Assembly (NCBI GenBank): GCA_037349315.1
Contig: JBAIAC010000265.1
Location: 436,501-500,500, forward strand
DNA: 64,000 nt
DNA from: Chelydra serpentina
Taxonomy: Eukaryota > Chordata > Testudines > Chelydridae
Direction: 5' to 3'
In this document: positions 1-34,709 of the stretch, piece by piece
Layout: every line of letters begins with the position of its first letter
How positions within the stretch are numbered: the first letter of the stretch is position 1
Translations under genes and position numbers: made by a program
The notes under the pieces: model-generated
Seen by the model: only the letters and a program-made list of their open reading frames with translations
The model's database searches: none
Told to the model about the DNA's origin: nothing

Positions 1-536
1 CCACTTCCTACCAGGCATGTTTTGGCGCATGCTCATAGTACAGCAACGTGGCTGATGCCTTTTGACCCGAGTTTTTGGGCAGCCAAACCTTTCTGTGTGT
101 CAGGTGACAGCTGACTTAGTCCCTTGTGCTCGGGGATAGTTCACCTGTTGCCTGATGTTTAATGTGAGACAGGTTAAATTTAAAAGAGAACCCTGCTGCC
201 AAAGTGCCTCTAATCTAAATAAGCTCATAGGGCCACCGGTCCTCATATGCCACCCATTCACCGGGCCTTGCTATTTTCTTAGTAGGAGAAGGGGTCACTG
301 CATTTCTGCTGGCCTGTTGTCAGGTGATACAAGCTGTCAGGATGGTCCTTGTCCTACACTGCTCACCTCATTGTTTTAGCCAGAGAAAATTCTGCCTCCA
401 GACAGATAAATGCAACTGCCACTGGAGTACTACCCTGCCCAGAAGCAGCGATTCAGGGAGTTATTTCGGGGGGGGGGGGGGGGGGGGGGACACACCCCAC
501 AGCTCACGCTTGTGCATTCCATACAACTCCCCGTTG
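1..536 (-). other. FBXL12 3' flank, probable 3' UTR
   Basis: No coding exon is seen here. Because FBXL12 is read leftward and stops at 537, this stretch should hold its 3' UTR. No AATAAA is visible on the minus strand. A variant ATTAAA (plus-strand tttaat, 158-163) is the only candidate poly(A) hexamer I see. A run of 22 G on the plus strand lies at 468-489. Short open frames here are low-complexity by-products. Confidence 0.5.
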
Positions 537-3012
537 TTAACGTTTCGCCTCCGAATATGGGTCAGGAGCACACTGGAAACGGCAGTTGGGCAAACTTGCC
601 TGAATTTTATGTATCGCCTGGTCTTCCAAGTCAATCCCATTTACATTGAGATTCCTTAACTGGGGGAGTGCCTGGCACACAGCAATAATGGCACCAGGGG
701 AAAGCTTACATCTGGACTGGAGGTGGAGGGTTTCCAAGCACTTCAAGGCTGCTAAACAAGCCAGGCCTGCATCTGTTAGGAAACAACTATCGCTGAATTC
801 CAAAGAGCGGAGCTGTTTCATGTGACGCCCAATGAAATGAACAGCAGCATCTGTAATGGTACATTGACGCAGGACCAGGCATTCCAGGTCCTCCAGATAT
901 GGGGCTGCTCTCTGAATCCCAGCATCAGTCAGCCGGTAGGTTCGAGAAAGGGTCAGTGTCTTTAGGCTGGTCTGAGAGGAGATGTTAAGCAGATGCTGGT
1001 CAGAAAAGGCAGGGGTGTTATGGATGACGAGATGCTGCAGTTGTGGCAGGACTCTGGGAGTCTCTGGAGATACAGATCTTTGGAACCACACAGCAGGGAT
1101 CTCACACTTGCTCAGCTTCATGCTCTTTAGAGAGGATGGTATACAGTCATATGGGAGCCGACGGAGGTCAGCCTGGGTCAGGCACAGGTGATGGAGGCTG
1201 GGACACTGCTTCCCGAGTGCCCGCAGCAGCGCTGGGGAAAGGAACTCATGCTTTCTCAATGAGTAGAAAGCTCCTCTCACTTTCAGTATCCTCAGCTATT
1301 GCGCAGGTGCTGCCTTAGCAGGTGCCACAGGATCCTGGAGTTGATCTGAGCACAAGAGAACAAGCAACAAAGCCCTTAACACCTTGACAAGACACGGAAC
1401 AAACTCAACAGAAGCAGTAAATGAGCAAGGACAGGCCCATCCCTGCTCTTCTTCAGATACATCTTTCCCCATTCATCTTAAAGGAAGATACTCCACGCCT
1501 GTACGTAAGCCACAGGCATGGTACATCTCCTCTTACCCTGACTGCTGCAGCTCCTTTCCCTGCGAGCAACCTCAGTCCCTGCTCTCCACACTCCAGCATG
1601 GGACAGATGCTGTGGCTGCCGTCTCCTCCACATACACAGTCTCTGTACTCACACACCACCCCTGACTCCAGCGACCCGCTTAAAACAACCCTCCTGGTTT
1701 TAAATGCTCTTCAGAAACTGGTCCATCTGATTTCAAGGCCTCCCTGCCCATCTAACACTAGCCTCCTCTATGCAACTCCCTTCCGCCGCCCCCGCCCAAT
1801 GCCCCATATGTGCAAAATCTGCCCCTGGAATATCTTCACTGTGCCTCTCCTTTTCCTTCTCTTCTCTCATTCACCATCTCATGTTGATTCCCAGATGCAG
1901 GCATCTGGTCTCTATAGGCCCTTCCCCCAGGGACAGCATTTATCAGCTCCCTGGAGTGGTTTTGAGTGGGAGACACGCTGCAGACACTGCTGGGCTGGTA
2001 CCTTGTAGGGCTTTAAATCCACATGTCTCCAGAGCATCTTGTCCTGTACCAGCCTGCGCCAGCGTTTGCAGACCCTGTGGGGACAGCAGCAGGGCAAGTT
2101 ATGATCCCAGCAGCAGCATTCATGCTAAATTTTTTTTTTGGGGGGGGGGGGGGGGGGGCGCGGCACAGGGAATGAGCTCATTCACCGGGGGCAGTGCATG
2201 GAGGAGCCCCCTTTCCAGGGGCCTGGACTAAACTACCTGCGTGGAGGAATCCCTATGTTAGGGGCAGGCAAGGATTAGACCCAGCGGTCCCGGGGGGAGG
2301 CTCCCTGTCCGATGGTGAGGTGAGGTAGCAGGTTGGACCATGCTGCCCCAGGAGGGGACTCCCCATGGGAGGAGGGTAAGGGGGGCGGAAGGGGGCGGGC
2401 TGGACCGAACTGACCCAGGAGGGGACTCCCCATGGTGGGGGGGGGGGAGGAAGGAGGCGGGCTAGACGGGAAGGGACTCCCCATGGTGGGGAGGGGGCAG
2501 GCTGGGGACTCTGTCGGAATGGGGCGGGGCAGGAAGGGGGCAGGCTGGGCCGAGCCGCCCTGGGAGGAGACTCCCCATCGGGGTGGGGGGCAGGAAGGGG
2601 CAGGGCCGGGCCGCCGGGGGGGGGGGGGGAAGAGGGGCGACTCTCCACGGGGGGGAGGGGGCGGGCTGGACCAAGCGGCCCCGAGGGGGGGAGGGGACTC
2701 TCCGTCGGGAGGGGGCGGGGGACAAGGGGGGGCTGGGCTGGACCAAGAGACCCCGGGGGGGACGGGGACGGACTCTCCGTCGGGAGGGGGCGGGGGACAA
2801 GGGGGGGCTGGGCTGGACCAAGAGGCCCCGGGGGGGGGAGGGACTCTCCGTCGGGAGGGGGGGCTGGGCTGGGCTGGACCAAGCGGCCCGGGGGGCGGGG
2901 GGGAGCCGCGGCCTCACCTGGCCCCGCGCAGCCGTTCGTGCAGCGGCAGCAGCGACAGAATCTCCAGCAGGAGGGAGTCGGGCAGCGCGCCCAGCCCCGC
3001 GACCGCCGCCAT
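537..3012 (-). CDS. FBXL12: FBXL12, F-box and leucine-rich repeat protein 12 (3 coding exons, one frame break)
   Basis: Substrate receptor of an SCF (SKP1-CUL1-F-box) ubiquitin ligase. Coding exons on the minus strand are 2918-3012, 2002-2074 and 537-1345, each with GT/AG borders. Exon 1 starts MAAVAGLGALPDSLLLEILS and, with exon 2 (VCKRWRRLVQDKMLWRHVDL), forms the F-box. Exon 3 holds the leucine-rich repeats (for example LSPALLRALGKQCPSL) and ends SEAKR. The codon split across exons 1/2 (AG|G) and the phase-0 border 2/3 fit. The length would be 325 residues, against 326 in human. Oddity: reading exon 3 in the splice-defined frame gives INSRILWHLLRQHLRNS and then TGA. One base is missing near 1290-1300, and the rest of the exon is open in the next frame. 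This may be a sequencing or assembly indel or a true lesion. The identity is firm; whether the gene is intact is not. Confidence 0.93.
2340..2880. repeat. GC-rich minisatellite in FBXL12 intron 1
   Basis: A degenerate tandem array of about nine units, 35-75 bp apart, each marked by a ggactccccatgg or ggactctccgtcgg core (near 2355, 2424, 2476, 2511, 2565, 2638, 2693, 2766 and 2841) followed by G-runs and ggctggacc. It lies inside FBXL12 intron 1 (2075-2917). The plus strand is G-rich, so the FBXL12 pre-mRNA is C-rich here. It produces long spurious open frames on both strands. Confidence 0.85.
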
Positions 3013-3160
3013 CGCCAGACACTTCCGCTTCCGGTTCAGCCCGGCCCCGGCGACTTCCTGCCGCTGGCAGAGCACTTCCGCTTCCGGGTCAGTCCCCCTC
3101 AGCACTCTCCTCGGGACGTACTGGCAGCTGCGAGGCGCGGACCGGGCAGCGACAGCGGCG
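3013..3160. promoter_or_regulatory. Bidirectional CpG promoter, FBXL12 / UBL5, with UBL5 non-coding exon 1
   Basis: Only 148 bp lie between the FBXL12 start codon (3012, minus) and the UBL5 exon 1 donor (exon ends ...gcggcg, intron begins gtaggt at 3161). The interval is CpG-rich and has no TATA box. A 19-bp direct repeat with one mismatch sits at 3021-3039 and 3074-3092 (acttccgcttccgg core). Each copy carries two TTCC ETS/GABP-type cores, and such sites are common in TATA-less housekeeping promoters. The UBL5 transcription start is not defined by sequence; exon 1 must end at 3160. Confidence 0.75.
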
Positions 3161-3299
3161 GTAGGTGCCGCGGGGGGGGGGGGGGGTGTCGGTTACCGGG
3201 CCTGGGTCCCCCCCGGTCTCAGTGGCCGTCGCTTCTTCGGCTCCCCGGCAGGGCCTGCTCCGCCCCGGGAAGGGACCCGCCCCCTGGGTCCTCTGCCCC

Positions 3300-4200
3300 C
3301 CTCCCCCCCCGCTGTCAGCCCCAATTCTCCCCAGCTACGGGGGGGGGGTCACCCCCTCCCCCCACGCCTCTCGCCTCCCTCCAGCCAGCCCCGCCCCCCC
3401 CGCTCTCAGCCCCAATTCTCCCCAGCTACGGGGGGGGGGGGGGTGTCACCCCCTCCCCCCACGCCTCTCGCCTCCCCCCAGCCAGCCCCGCCCCCCCCGC
3501 TCTCAGCCCCAATTCTCCCCAGCTACGGGGGGTCACTCCCTCCCCCAACGCCTCTCGCCTCCCCCCAGCCAGCTCCGCCCCCCCCCGCTCTCAGCCCCAA
3601 TTCTCCCCAGCTACGGGGGGTCACCCCCTCCCCCAACGCCTCTCGCCTCCCCCCAGCCAGCCCCGCCCCCCCCGCTCTCAGCCCCAATTCTCCCCAGCTA
3701 CGGGGGGTCACTCCCTCCCCCAACGCCTCTCGCCTCCCCCCAGCCAGCCCCGCCCCCCCCGCTCTCAGCCCCAATTCTCCCCAGCTACGGGGGGTCACTC
3801 CCTCCCCCAACGCCTCTCGCCTCCCCCAGCCAGCTCCGCCCCCCCCCCGCTCTCAGCCCCAATTCTCCCCAGCTACGGGGGGTCACCCCCTCCCCCAACG
3901 CCTCTCGCCTCCCCCCAGCCAGCCCCGCCCCCCCCCGCTCTCAGCCCCAATTCTCCCCAGGTACGGGGGGTCACCCCCTCCCCCAACGCCTCTCGCCTCC
4001 CCCCAGCCAGCTCCGCCCCCCCCCCCCCCCGCTCTCAGCCCCAATTCTCCCCAGCTACGGGGGGTCACCCCCTCCCCCAATGCCTCTCGCCTCCCCCCAG
4101 CCAGCCCCGCCCCCCCCGCTCTCAGCCCCAATTCTCCCCAGGTATGGGGGGTCACCCCACCCCACCTCCCCACCCCACCTCTAACGCCTCTCGCCTCCCC
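3300..4200 (+). repeat. 87-88 bp minisatellite in UBL5 intron 1 (about 10 copies)
   Basis: The agctacgg marker (or aggta variant) recurs at about 3333, 3424, 3521, 3609, 3696, 3783, 3871, 3959, 4053 and 4139, with a unit of 86-97 bp. Each unit has a C-rich tract, an aattctccccag step, a short G run and cctctcgcctcccc(c)cag. The last step matches the genuine 3' splice acceptor of UBL5 exon 2 (cctctcgcctccccacag, ending 4204). The array therefore repeats the acceptor. Length differences come mainly from homopolymer C and G runs. The long open frames over it are artefacts. Confidence 0.92.
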
Positions 4201-4213
4201 ACAGGCCGGCAGG

Positions 4214-6359
4214 ATGATCGAAGTTGTCTGCAACGACCGGCTGGGCAAGAAAGTGCGAGTCAAATGCAAGTATCCTCCTGAGGGGGCTTTGGGCCGGTTG
4301 GGAGCTTCCCGCAGCGCCCTTTGCTCTCACAGCAAGAGCCCCCTGCCCCGTGGGAGATGCTGCGGTGGTGGGTGTCTGTAACGTGACCGGTGGGGAAGGC
4401 GACTATAAATGTCTAGCCCCCTTGTGGGGGGTGGGAGGGGGATTCTGGCTGTGCTCAATGCCGCTTTGTCCAGGCGCTTGATACATGGGTGCGAATGTAG
4501 TTTCCTTAACCGTGTTGCTCAGCACTGAGGACACGATCGGTGACCTGAAGAAACTCATTGCGGCTCAGACCGGGACCCGGTGGGACAAAATTGTCCTGAA
4601 GAAATGGTAAGTGGGTGAATTAAACACAGGGGTGAGGGAAGGAAACACCTTTGCAGGCTTGATGCACTAGGATTCCCTGGAGCTACAGATTTCAATCCCA
4701 AGCAGGGTCATTTTAACTCTCCATCCTCCCACGGCAGGTAAACTGAGTTCTGTGCACTTCCCTGCATATGGGTGTGTTTGATGCGGTCTTCAGCTACAAT
4801 CCACACCCCTCCCCCCACACATACCCAGATATGGCTGCATTTAAGGTAATGTGTCTCAATAGTTTGTGATGCACTCTGGGATGGAAAGCTGCATATGAAT
4901 GCAAAATCTTAAAGAATGCAACACAAAGGGTGATCCTAGGGAGAGAAGGCATGTGGTGCAGACTTCCAGTGAATGTTCATTTAAGATTTCTTTTTAGGTT
5001 CTGAATTTGTTAATTCTCAGATGTTTCACTTTCTGTACCTTCCCCATTGTCCAATGTTCCTGGGAGCTCCACTGACAAACCTCTCACTTAACAAAGTCTC
5101 AGAGGCAGGCCAGCAAGCTCTAAGCTTTGGAAACCAAAAGTGCAAATAACTACAAATTATTCTGGATGAATGCTACTGAGTTTTCCTTCATATTCTCACC
5201 TGCAGTGACATTCAACTCAAGATTTTTACTTGGTTCTCTATATTTTTTTAGAATTTCCTGCTGTTCCCCTAACAGGGGATGGATCACTTGATGATTATAT
5301 GTTCTGTTCATTCCCTCTGAAGCACCTGGCATTGGTCACTGTTGGAAGACAGGATACTGGGCTAGATGGACCTTTGGTCTGACCCAGTATGGCCATTCTA
5401 ACTTATATATGTGAAGTTATTATATATTTAACACTGTACCTGCACATAGACAGTCTCTTCCCTTTCCCCATGGAATTCATGACTGGCATTTATTAAAAAT
5501 ACAGTTTCGGAAACCTATTGTGTAACATTTCAATGATTGATTTTCTAATGTAGTAACTGATACCAGCAAACCTCTGGTATCACAATTGTTCCATTCTTAT
5601 TGGCTGCACTTCCTTTTGTTGATTCTTATATTACACTTCTGTTCTTGACTAACTTCCTTTTTAAAATGTTTGTGCAGGTACACAATCTTCAAGGACCATG
5701 TATCACTGGGAGACTGTATCCTTGAACATTAGAACAGTCCGAGTAAACTGCAGCTTCTGGAGAAACCCTTTGTGTAGTTAAAATAACTGTCACATTCTTT
5801 ATCACTTACAAGAGCCACAACCTAAGTAGTGGAGTGACAGGCACATTATAAATACATAGCTAGACAGAGACCCTTCCTAATCTGACATAGTTGCTTGTCA
5901 CAAACTAGAGGTTTTGCTTATCTCCTTGGGTACTGGTAACTGATGGTATTGGTAGGTCATCATAACTGGTGAATCTATAGGAAAAAATCCCTTACTAAAT
6001 TGATTGGTGTAGCATATAACGGGGACTACTTTGCTGAGTTAAGATACTGCTGCTTCCAGCATTGATGCTTACAATGTTTCATATGATCCATGTTCCCTTC
6101 CATAACACTAGCAGTTTAGCTTGTCCATTTGGGAGAGAAACACACACGAGCAGTAAAGTGGGAAGGAGAATTTTGTTGTTGAGAATTTGTACAATGTATC
6201 AAAGAATAAATTTGCTGCTGTAGTTTATTTTGAATTATTGAGCTGGTAGAAACCCGTAATGCCTTCTTCCGTTTGAGCATTTCCTGTGGAATTCCCCTTA
6301 ACTCATTCCTTCCAGATGAAATCCATGATGGCATGAACCTGGAGTTATATTATCAGTAG
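4214..6359 (+). CDS. UBL5: UBL5, ubiquitin-like protein 5 (Hub1 family), 4 coding exons
   Basis: A 73-residue ubiquitin-fold protein of the Hub1 family. The family acts mainly by non-covalent binding, notably to the spliceosomal protein SART1/Snu66, with further reported roles in stress responses. Coding exons are 4214-4269, 4523-4606, 5678-5715 and 6316-6359. Every border is GT/AG and all phases join cleanly. The first residues are [18 protein letters not shown]; the second exon gives [20 protein letters not shown]; the C-terminus is MNLELYYQ. The family's double tyrosine is present and there is no C-terminal Gly-Gly, as expected for a non-conjugating member. The length equals the human protein, with only a few conservative changes. 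A non-coding exon 1 ends at 3160 and the coding start is in exon 2, just 9 bases after the acceptor at 4204. It is transcribed away from FBXL12 from the shared promoter. Intact. Confidence 0.97.
5265..5412 (+). mobile_element. CR1 LINE 3' end fragment
   Basis: Sense 3' end of a CR1 element inside the UBL5 intron between 4606 and 5678. It shows the diagnostic run ggaagacaggatactgggct followed by agatggacctttggtctgac and a degenerate ttct/tata tail. It is a 5'-truncated copy, as is usual for CR1. Confidence 0.9.
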
Positions 6360-6501
6360 CCTTGACTAACGCTGCAGTTGCACATGACAGGCATCACTTT
6401 TCTAATTTTTTTTCTAATATAAAACTTGTCTATAAACTTCATGTAAGATAAACATTAAAAGCTCAAGTTGTGCATGTGGTTTTATCTTTAGCTCTGATGG
6501 C

Positions 6502-6565
6502 AATAAAACTATCTGCAAACTTGTAAGAAGGTTGATTTTTGTTTTAAAAAATTGTTCGTAATAAA
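6502..6565 (+). terminator. UBL5 polyadenylation signals
   Basis: Two AATAAA hexamers, at 6502-6507 and 6560-6565, lie 143 and 201 bases after the UBL5 stop codon. Which one is used cannot be decided from sequence alone. Confidence 0.7.
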
Positions 6566-6677
6566 TGTCTCCTGACAACTTTGGTGTCCTGGTCCTGGCT
6601 TTTTAAGTCTTCCTCAGTAACTGCCACAGCAGCCCTAATTAATGCAGCTGTTGGAAAGCAGTGGGGTTGTTCTAGGC

Positions 6678-7238
6678 CAGGGGTGGGCAAACTTTTTGGC
6701 CCGAGGGCCACATCGGGGTTGCGAAACTGTATGGAGGGCTGGGTAGAGAAGGCTGTGCCTCCCCAAACAGGCTGGCTCCTGCCCCCCTCAGCACCCCCAA
6801 GCCATCCAACCCCCCCGCTCCTTGTTCCCTGACTGCCTCCTCCTAGGACCCCCCCACCCCTGACTGTCCCCCTGGGACCCCACCCCCTATCCAAACCCCT
6901 CTCCCTGTCCCCCCCTGACAGGCCCCCCGGGACTCCCACGCGTATACAACTACCCCCTGAACCTCTGCCCCATCCAATCACCCCCTGACTGCCCCCCGGG
7001 ACCTCCTGCCTCTTATCTTGCCCCCTTACCATGCCGCTCAGATCGGCAGGACTGGCTTATTGAAAGACCTGGGAAGTGGGTGGGCGCAAGCCGCACTGCC
7101 CGCATGGCAGCATAACTATGGGGGAGTAATAGCAGGAGAGGGGCTGGGGGCTAGCCTTCCTGGCCGGGACCTTAAGAGCTGGGCAGGATGGTCCCGCGGG
7201 CCTGATATGGCCCATGGGCTGTAGTTTGCCCACCTCTG
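6678..7238. mobile_element. Non-autonomous hAT-type DNA transposon (561 bp)
   Basis: Terminal inverted repeats are CAGGGGTGGGCAAACT at the left and AGTTTGCCCACCTCTG at the right. An exact 8-bp target duplication TTCTAGGC flanks the element at 6670-6677 and 7239-7246. The interior is GC-rich and has no transposase. It lies in the UBL5-PIN1 interval. The element at 41217-41768 belongs to the same family. Confidence 0.93.
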
Positions 7239-7246
7239 TTCTAGGC

Positions 7247-8400
7247 CATTTAGCTTTCTGGAATTAGATGAATACTGTAGCACTCTCCATCCATTTGCTG
7301 AGAGGGACTTTCTTCTAGTTAGCTTAAGCAGCACAAACCCAAACCAAATGTATCTGTCATTTTAAATTTATATTTTTCTCACTTTTTAAGATAAACTTTG
7401 CAGTAGTTCTGTGGTTAAGCTATGACTGATGCAGGAACATGCAAACAGCAACTCCCGTAACGTTTGTTTCTATAACAGCCTCTGCCCAAGCTATGCCCTA
7501 TCAGTCTCACTGAATCTTTAAGTATCCCCTCCCCCCCCAAAAAAAAAACAACAACCCCTCTCTGAACTGTTCATTCAGCTCTGTAAACGTAAATGATTGG
7601 CTAGGATCCTGAGAATTTACATCAATGAGACATGATTGGGAGTGAGAGCAGAGCAATTGATGAAAAAGCACTTTAACAAATACCAGCAATAGTAGTAACA
7701 GACTTCTGAATATCTGCATTCTTAACCCAGGCCATCTCCTGGTTTCCATGGTAAAGTCTGTCTGGTAAGACTTCTCTCACAGCTGTTATATTTATCTCCT
7801 TGTCACCCTTTTCCTGGCTCCTTTAGCATAATTTTTAACTAGACCCACCCTGTACGTCCTTGTGCCTCTACTGGGATGAGGAACCAGTTGCATAACCTGG
7901 AATATCGTCTTGAATTCCTCTCATTGCCTGTAGCTGCTCCATCTGCTGGACTTTTGGTGACTTACTTTCTCAAACACCTGTGCTTCGCTTTCCTCTATTT
8001 TACCTGTAGTGACTTCTCCTTTTGTCTTCTAAATTTTGGTTATTCATCGCTTTGAGCTCTTTTTAATTATGCGTCAGTGGAGTTCCTTCCTTCTGCTCTG
8101 TGCTAGAAACGCTGAAAATACGAAACAAGAGCAATCAAAGATCACCTAGAAGTTCACAAAACAAAAATGGAAACCGAGTTAATGACCAAACAAACATGTA
8201 GCCCTTGTCCCATGATGCTTTTTATCCTGAACCTTAAGACTAGAAATTTGTTTACAATTTTAGATAATGCTCCCTGGTGTATTCTGGGGGAACACAGGTG
8301 TTTGCTAATAGTAAGGTGATGCTGCCCCTTTAACATCAAACAGCAACACTTCATCTTTAGCGGCTACTCTCTCCCCACGTGGTTCAGCACAGGAACCCCC
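7247..8400. other. UBL5-PIN1 intergenic spacer, no gene seen
   Basis: AT-richer unique-looking sequence with an A-rich/C-rich low-complexity patch near 7527-7556. I see no supported exon, RNA gene or complete transposon. The small open frames are unlike known proteins. Confidence 0.5.
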
Positions 8401-8439
8401 GACAGCACCTGGCCGCGGCGTTCTCTCCTTGTCCCTCCC

Positions 8440-8712
8440 CCGTTTCCATCCCCGTCACGTGGTCCTGGGACTCCGGAATCGCTTCCGGGATCATTGCGGC
8501 CTTTCGCCCGTAGCCAATCCCCGATCTTCTGCGCCAATGAGACAGGGTCTAGCGCGGGGGCGGGACCTCAGCGTCCTCCGAACCAATGGGAGCCAGCGGG
8601 GGTGGGGCCTCGGTCTCCCCTCCGCCAACGGGACGCAGTGGCGCCAGGCGGGCGGGGGCGTGGCCAGGCGGGGTTGGGCGCGCGAAGGCGGAGCGGGCGC
8701 GGCGGAGGGAAG
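8440..8712 (+). promoter_or_regulatory. PIN1 CpG promoter with CCAAT-box cluster
   Basis: A CpG-rich region directly upstream of the PIN1 start codon. It shows a CACGTG E-box (8456-8461), ETS-like ttccgg (about 8483-8488), three forward CCAAT boxes (8514-8518, 8534-8538, 8583-8587), GC boxes near 8555 and 8650, and a YY1-like aagatggcgg over the start codon. There is no TATA box. This is the architecture of a broadly expressed gene. The transcription start is not resolved. Confidence 0.75.
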
Positions 8713-32490
<23,778 letters not shown>

Positions 32491-32983
32491 AGTGCCTGGT
32501 GACCTGTAGAAAGGAAAGGGCGAGGGGAAGAAAGGGGGAAAAAAAACCCTACTCCAGCCCTGCACTCTCCCGAATGAACTTCATAGATCTAGTTAAAAAA
32601 CCTCATTTCATATCTCAATACCTTCCGTGGCACCTGACGTAACGTTTTCCACCTGTAGAGATGCATGGTTAGCCAAGGATGAGAATGCAATCAAACTAAC
32701 AGACGGTAGCATCTTTCATAAGCAGAGAGAATGTTAAAATTCTCAGGCATGCCACAGCCGCTTGAGTTTTATATTGACAATTCCTCCGTTTAGGAGACGT
32801 GTCGATGATAAAGGTCACACTTCAATGCTTCCCACATCCACCTTATTAAAGATAGAGTATTTATTACAGAACTGCACTGATGGTGGCAAAATTGACTCGT
32901 GAGCTCTGGTGTTTAAGATGGAATGAATCTCTATCCCACCCCCGCATCCCTGCACTGCTTAAAAAAAAAAAAATTTTATCTAG

Positions 32984-33612
32984 AATAAACAGCATTCGGT
33001 CTGCACCCCAGTTTGTTTGTTTGTAGAACCGATCTGTCAAAGCCATTTATAAATTGATGTTAAGATACTGTACCACACAAAGAGCCATGCTGGTAAGGCC
33101 TGTCACTGGTGCCTGTGTGTAACTTCCCTTCATGTAGCTGGCTCAGTGCAGATCGTTTTGTTGGTCCTGCCAGACAATGGTAACTGGAACTTCCATCTCT
33201 GCCGTTGCATGGACTTAAAACCTGAAGATGCCTTTTGGTTTGTGATGAATATAAACAAAGGAGGGGTTAATGTCCAGTAGTTCCCAGTACAGAAAGATCA
33301 GTAGCCAATTAAGCTGGGTTAGAGGTATGTAGAATACTGTGTGTTAACCATTCCAGCATGAGGTCACTCCATTAAGTCATCACAGTGCCATTTGGTAGGA
33401 GGGACTGCAGTGTGGGTTGTCAGTGTGGAGAGAGTGCTGCTTTCTCAGAGCTTCTCTTGATCCACTTGTGGTTTCATCGCTGTAAGTCACTGTTTCCAGT
33501 TACACTGCATTGCTTATGTTTAGTCAAAACGAAACAAAACCAGATAAAGTTCCCAGCTTTGGTCCAGTGCAAAGATGCTGTATAGTTCCAGTTCTCTTAA
33601 GCTGAAAATAAA
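32984..33612 (+). terminator. PIN1 polyadenylation signals (two candidates)
   Basis: AATAAA occurs at 32984-32989 and again at 33607-33612, about 0.5 and 1.1 kb after the PIN1 stop codon at 32490. The intervening sequence would be 3' UTR. Choice or alternation between them is undetermined. Confidence 0.65.
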
Positions 33613-33619
33613 GCCCTCT

Positions 33620-34705
33620 CCGGTTGAACATTTCCAAAGCTCTGGCATTGATTATTTCTCCCCTTCCTCCCTGGATTGTACAGATCTCTTTGGTCTTTTT
33701 TTTTTTATTTAAATCCCTGTGCAGCCTGTGTAAAGGCAGCTTTGGCCAGTTTGATCTGAAAATGGAAATATAACTCCAGTGATGATAAACAAAGCTGTTC
33801 TTACTGCCTCTTTCCGGGTCTTGAAAGAAAATCAAACAGCCGCCAAATAACGGGGGGCCGGATTCTGCCCCGTGTGGCTGTATGGATGGAGTAGGGCCTT
33901 GCCCAGGGTCTAGTTCTGTTGGACTCATGGAGTCGGGTGCGACTCCCTGTGAGTAAGAGTGCTACAGCAGGCTCTTTAGTGTCTAATTCAGCAACTGTTT
34001 CCCAACTTCTCTCTGTTTTGCAAATCTACAGAGGTTTTTGTTGTATCAAACCAACCATTACAGACAGAGACTCCTTGGTGTGATTTAAAAATTCCTATCG
34101 TGTTAAAAAATGAGGAAAGGCGACATCTCCCAAAAGCTCCAGCCAATTAAGATGATCACCTAAACCAAGAGGCGTCTGAAAATGAATATTTCTTGCGTTT
34201 CCGCCTCGGCTCTTTCCCTTGCTAGCCATTCTGGGGAAATGGAAGACTCTTGCGTATCAGATGACAGTTAGTCTCCATAGCAACATATTAAAAAAAATAC
34301 CCTCCCTGTTGTAGGGTGACAATCAAGTGAGAACTTAGAAAAGCAAAATTACCCCAAATCACTGTGCAGAATCATGAAAACAGGATCAGATGTAAATAAT
34401 GCAAAGTGGAGATACCTCTTTTGAAATGTGGTGAGCTAGCTGACATACTGGCAGCTGAATGCTTTCTGAAGCTGGTTTTTGTTTCCAAATTGTTATAGGT
34501 TTAAGCCTGAATTACATGGTCTCAATACTCAGTTCAGCTGTGTCCTCTCCTTTTCCAAAGAGAGAACAGCGAAAGAAGCAGTCTGGAGGTGGGAGAGGCT
34601 GAAAAGATCAGGCTCTAGAAAGTACACCAAAAAGAAGGGGCAGGAGGGCAGGCCCAATCAGGTGCTCTTTTATTTAAAAAAAACAGCCCTTTTTGGTAAT
34701 ATTGG
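33620..34705. other. Downstream of PIN1, no gene seen
   Basis: Mixed-composition sequence just past the PIN1 3' end. No coding exon, RNA gene or recognisable transposon. Confidence 0.5.
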
Positions 34706-34709
34706 AGTG

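Noticed and set aside
2432..4381. Open frames of 649, 447 and 339 residues across the UBL5 first intron
   Set aside because: They are Pro/Ser/Gly repeats from the minisatellite, present in three frames, and cross the real UBL5 splice acceptor. Composition and period explain them.
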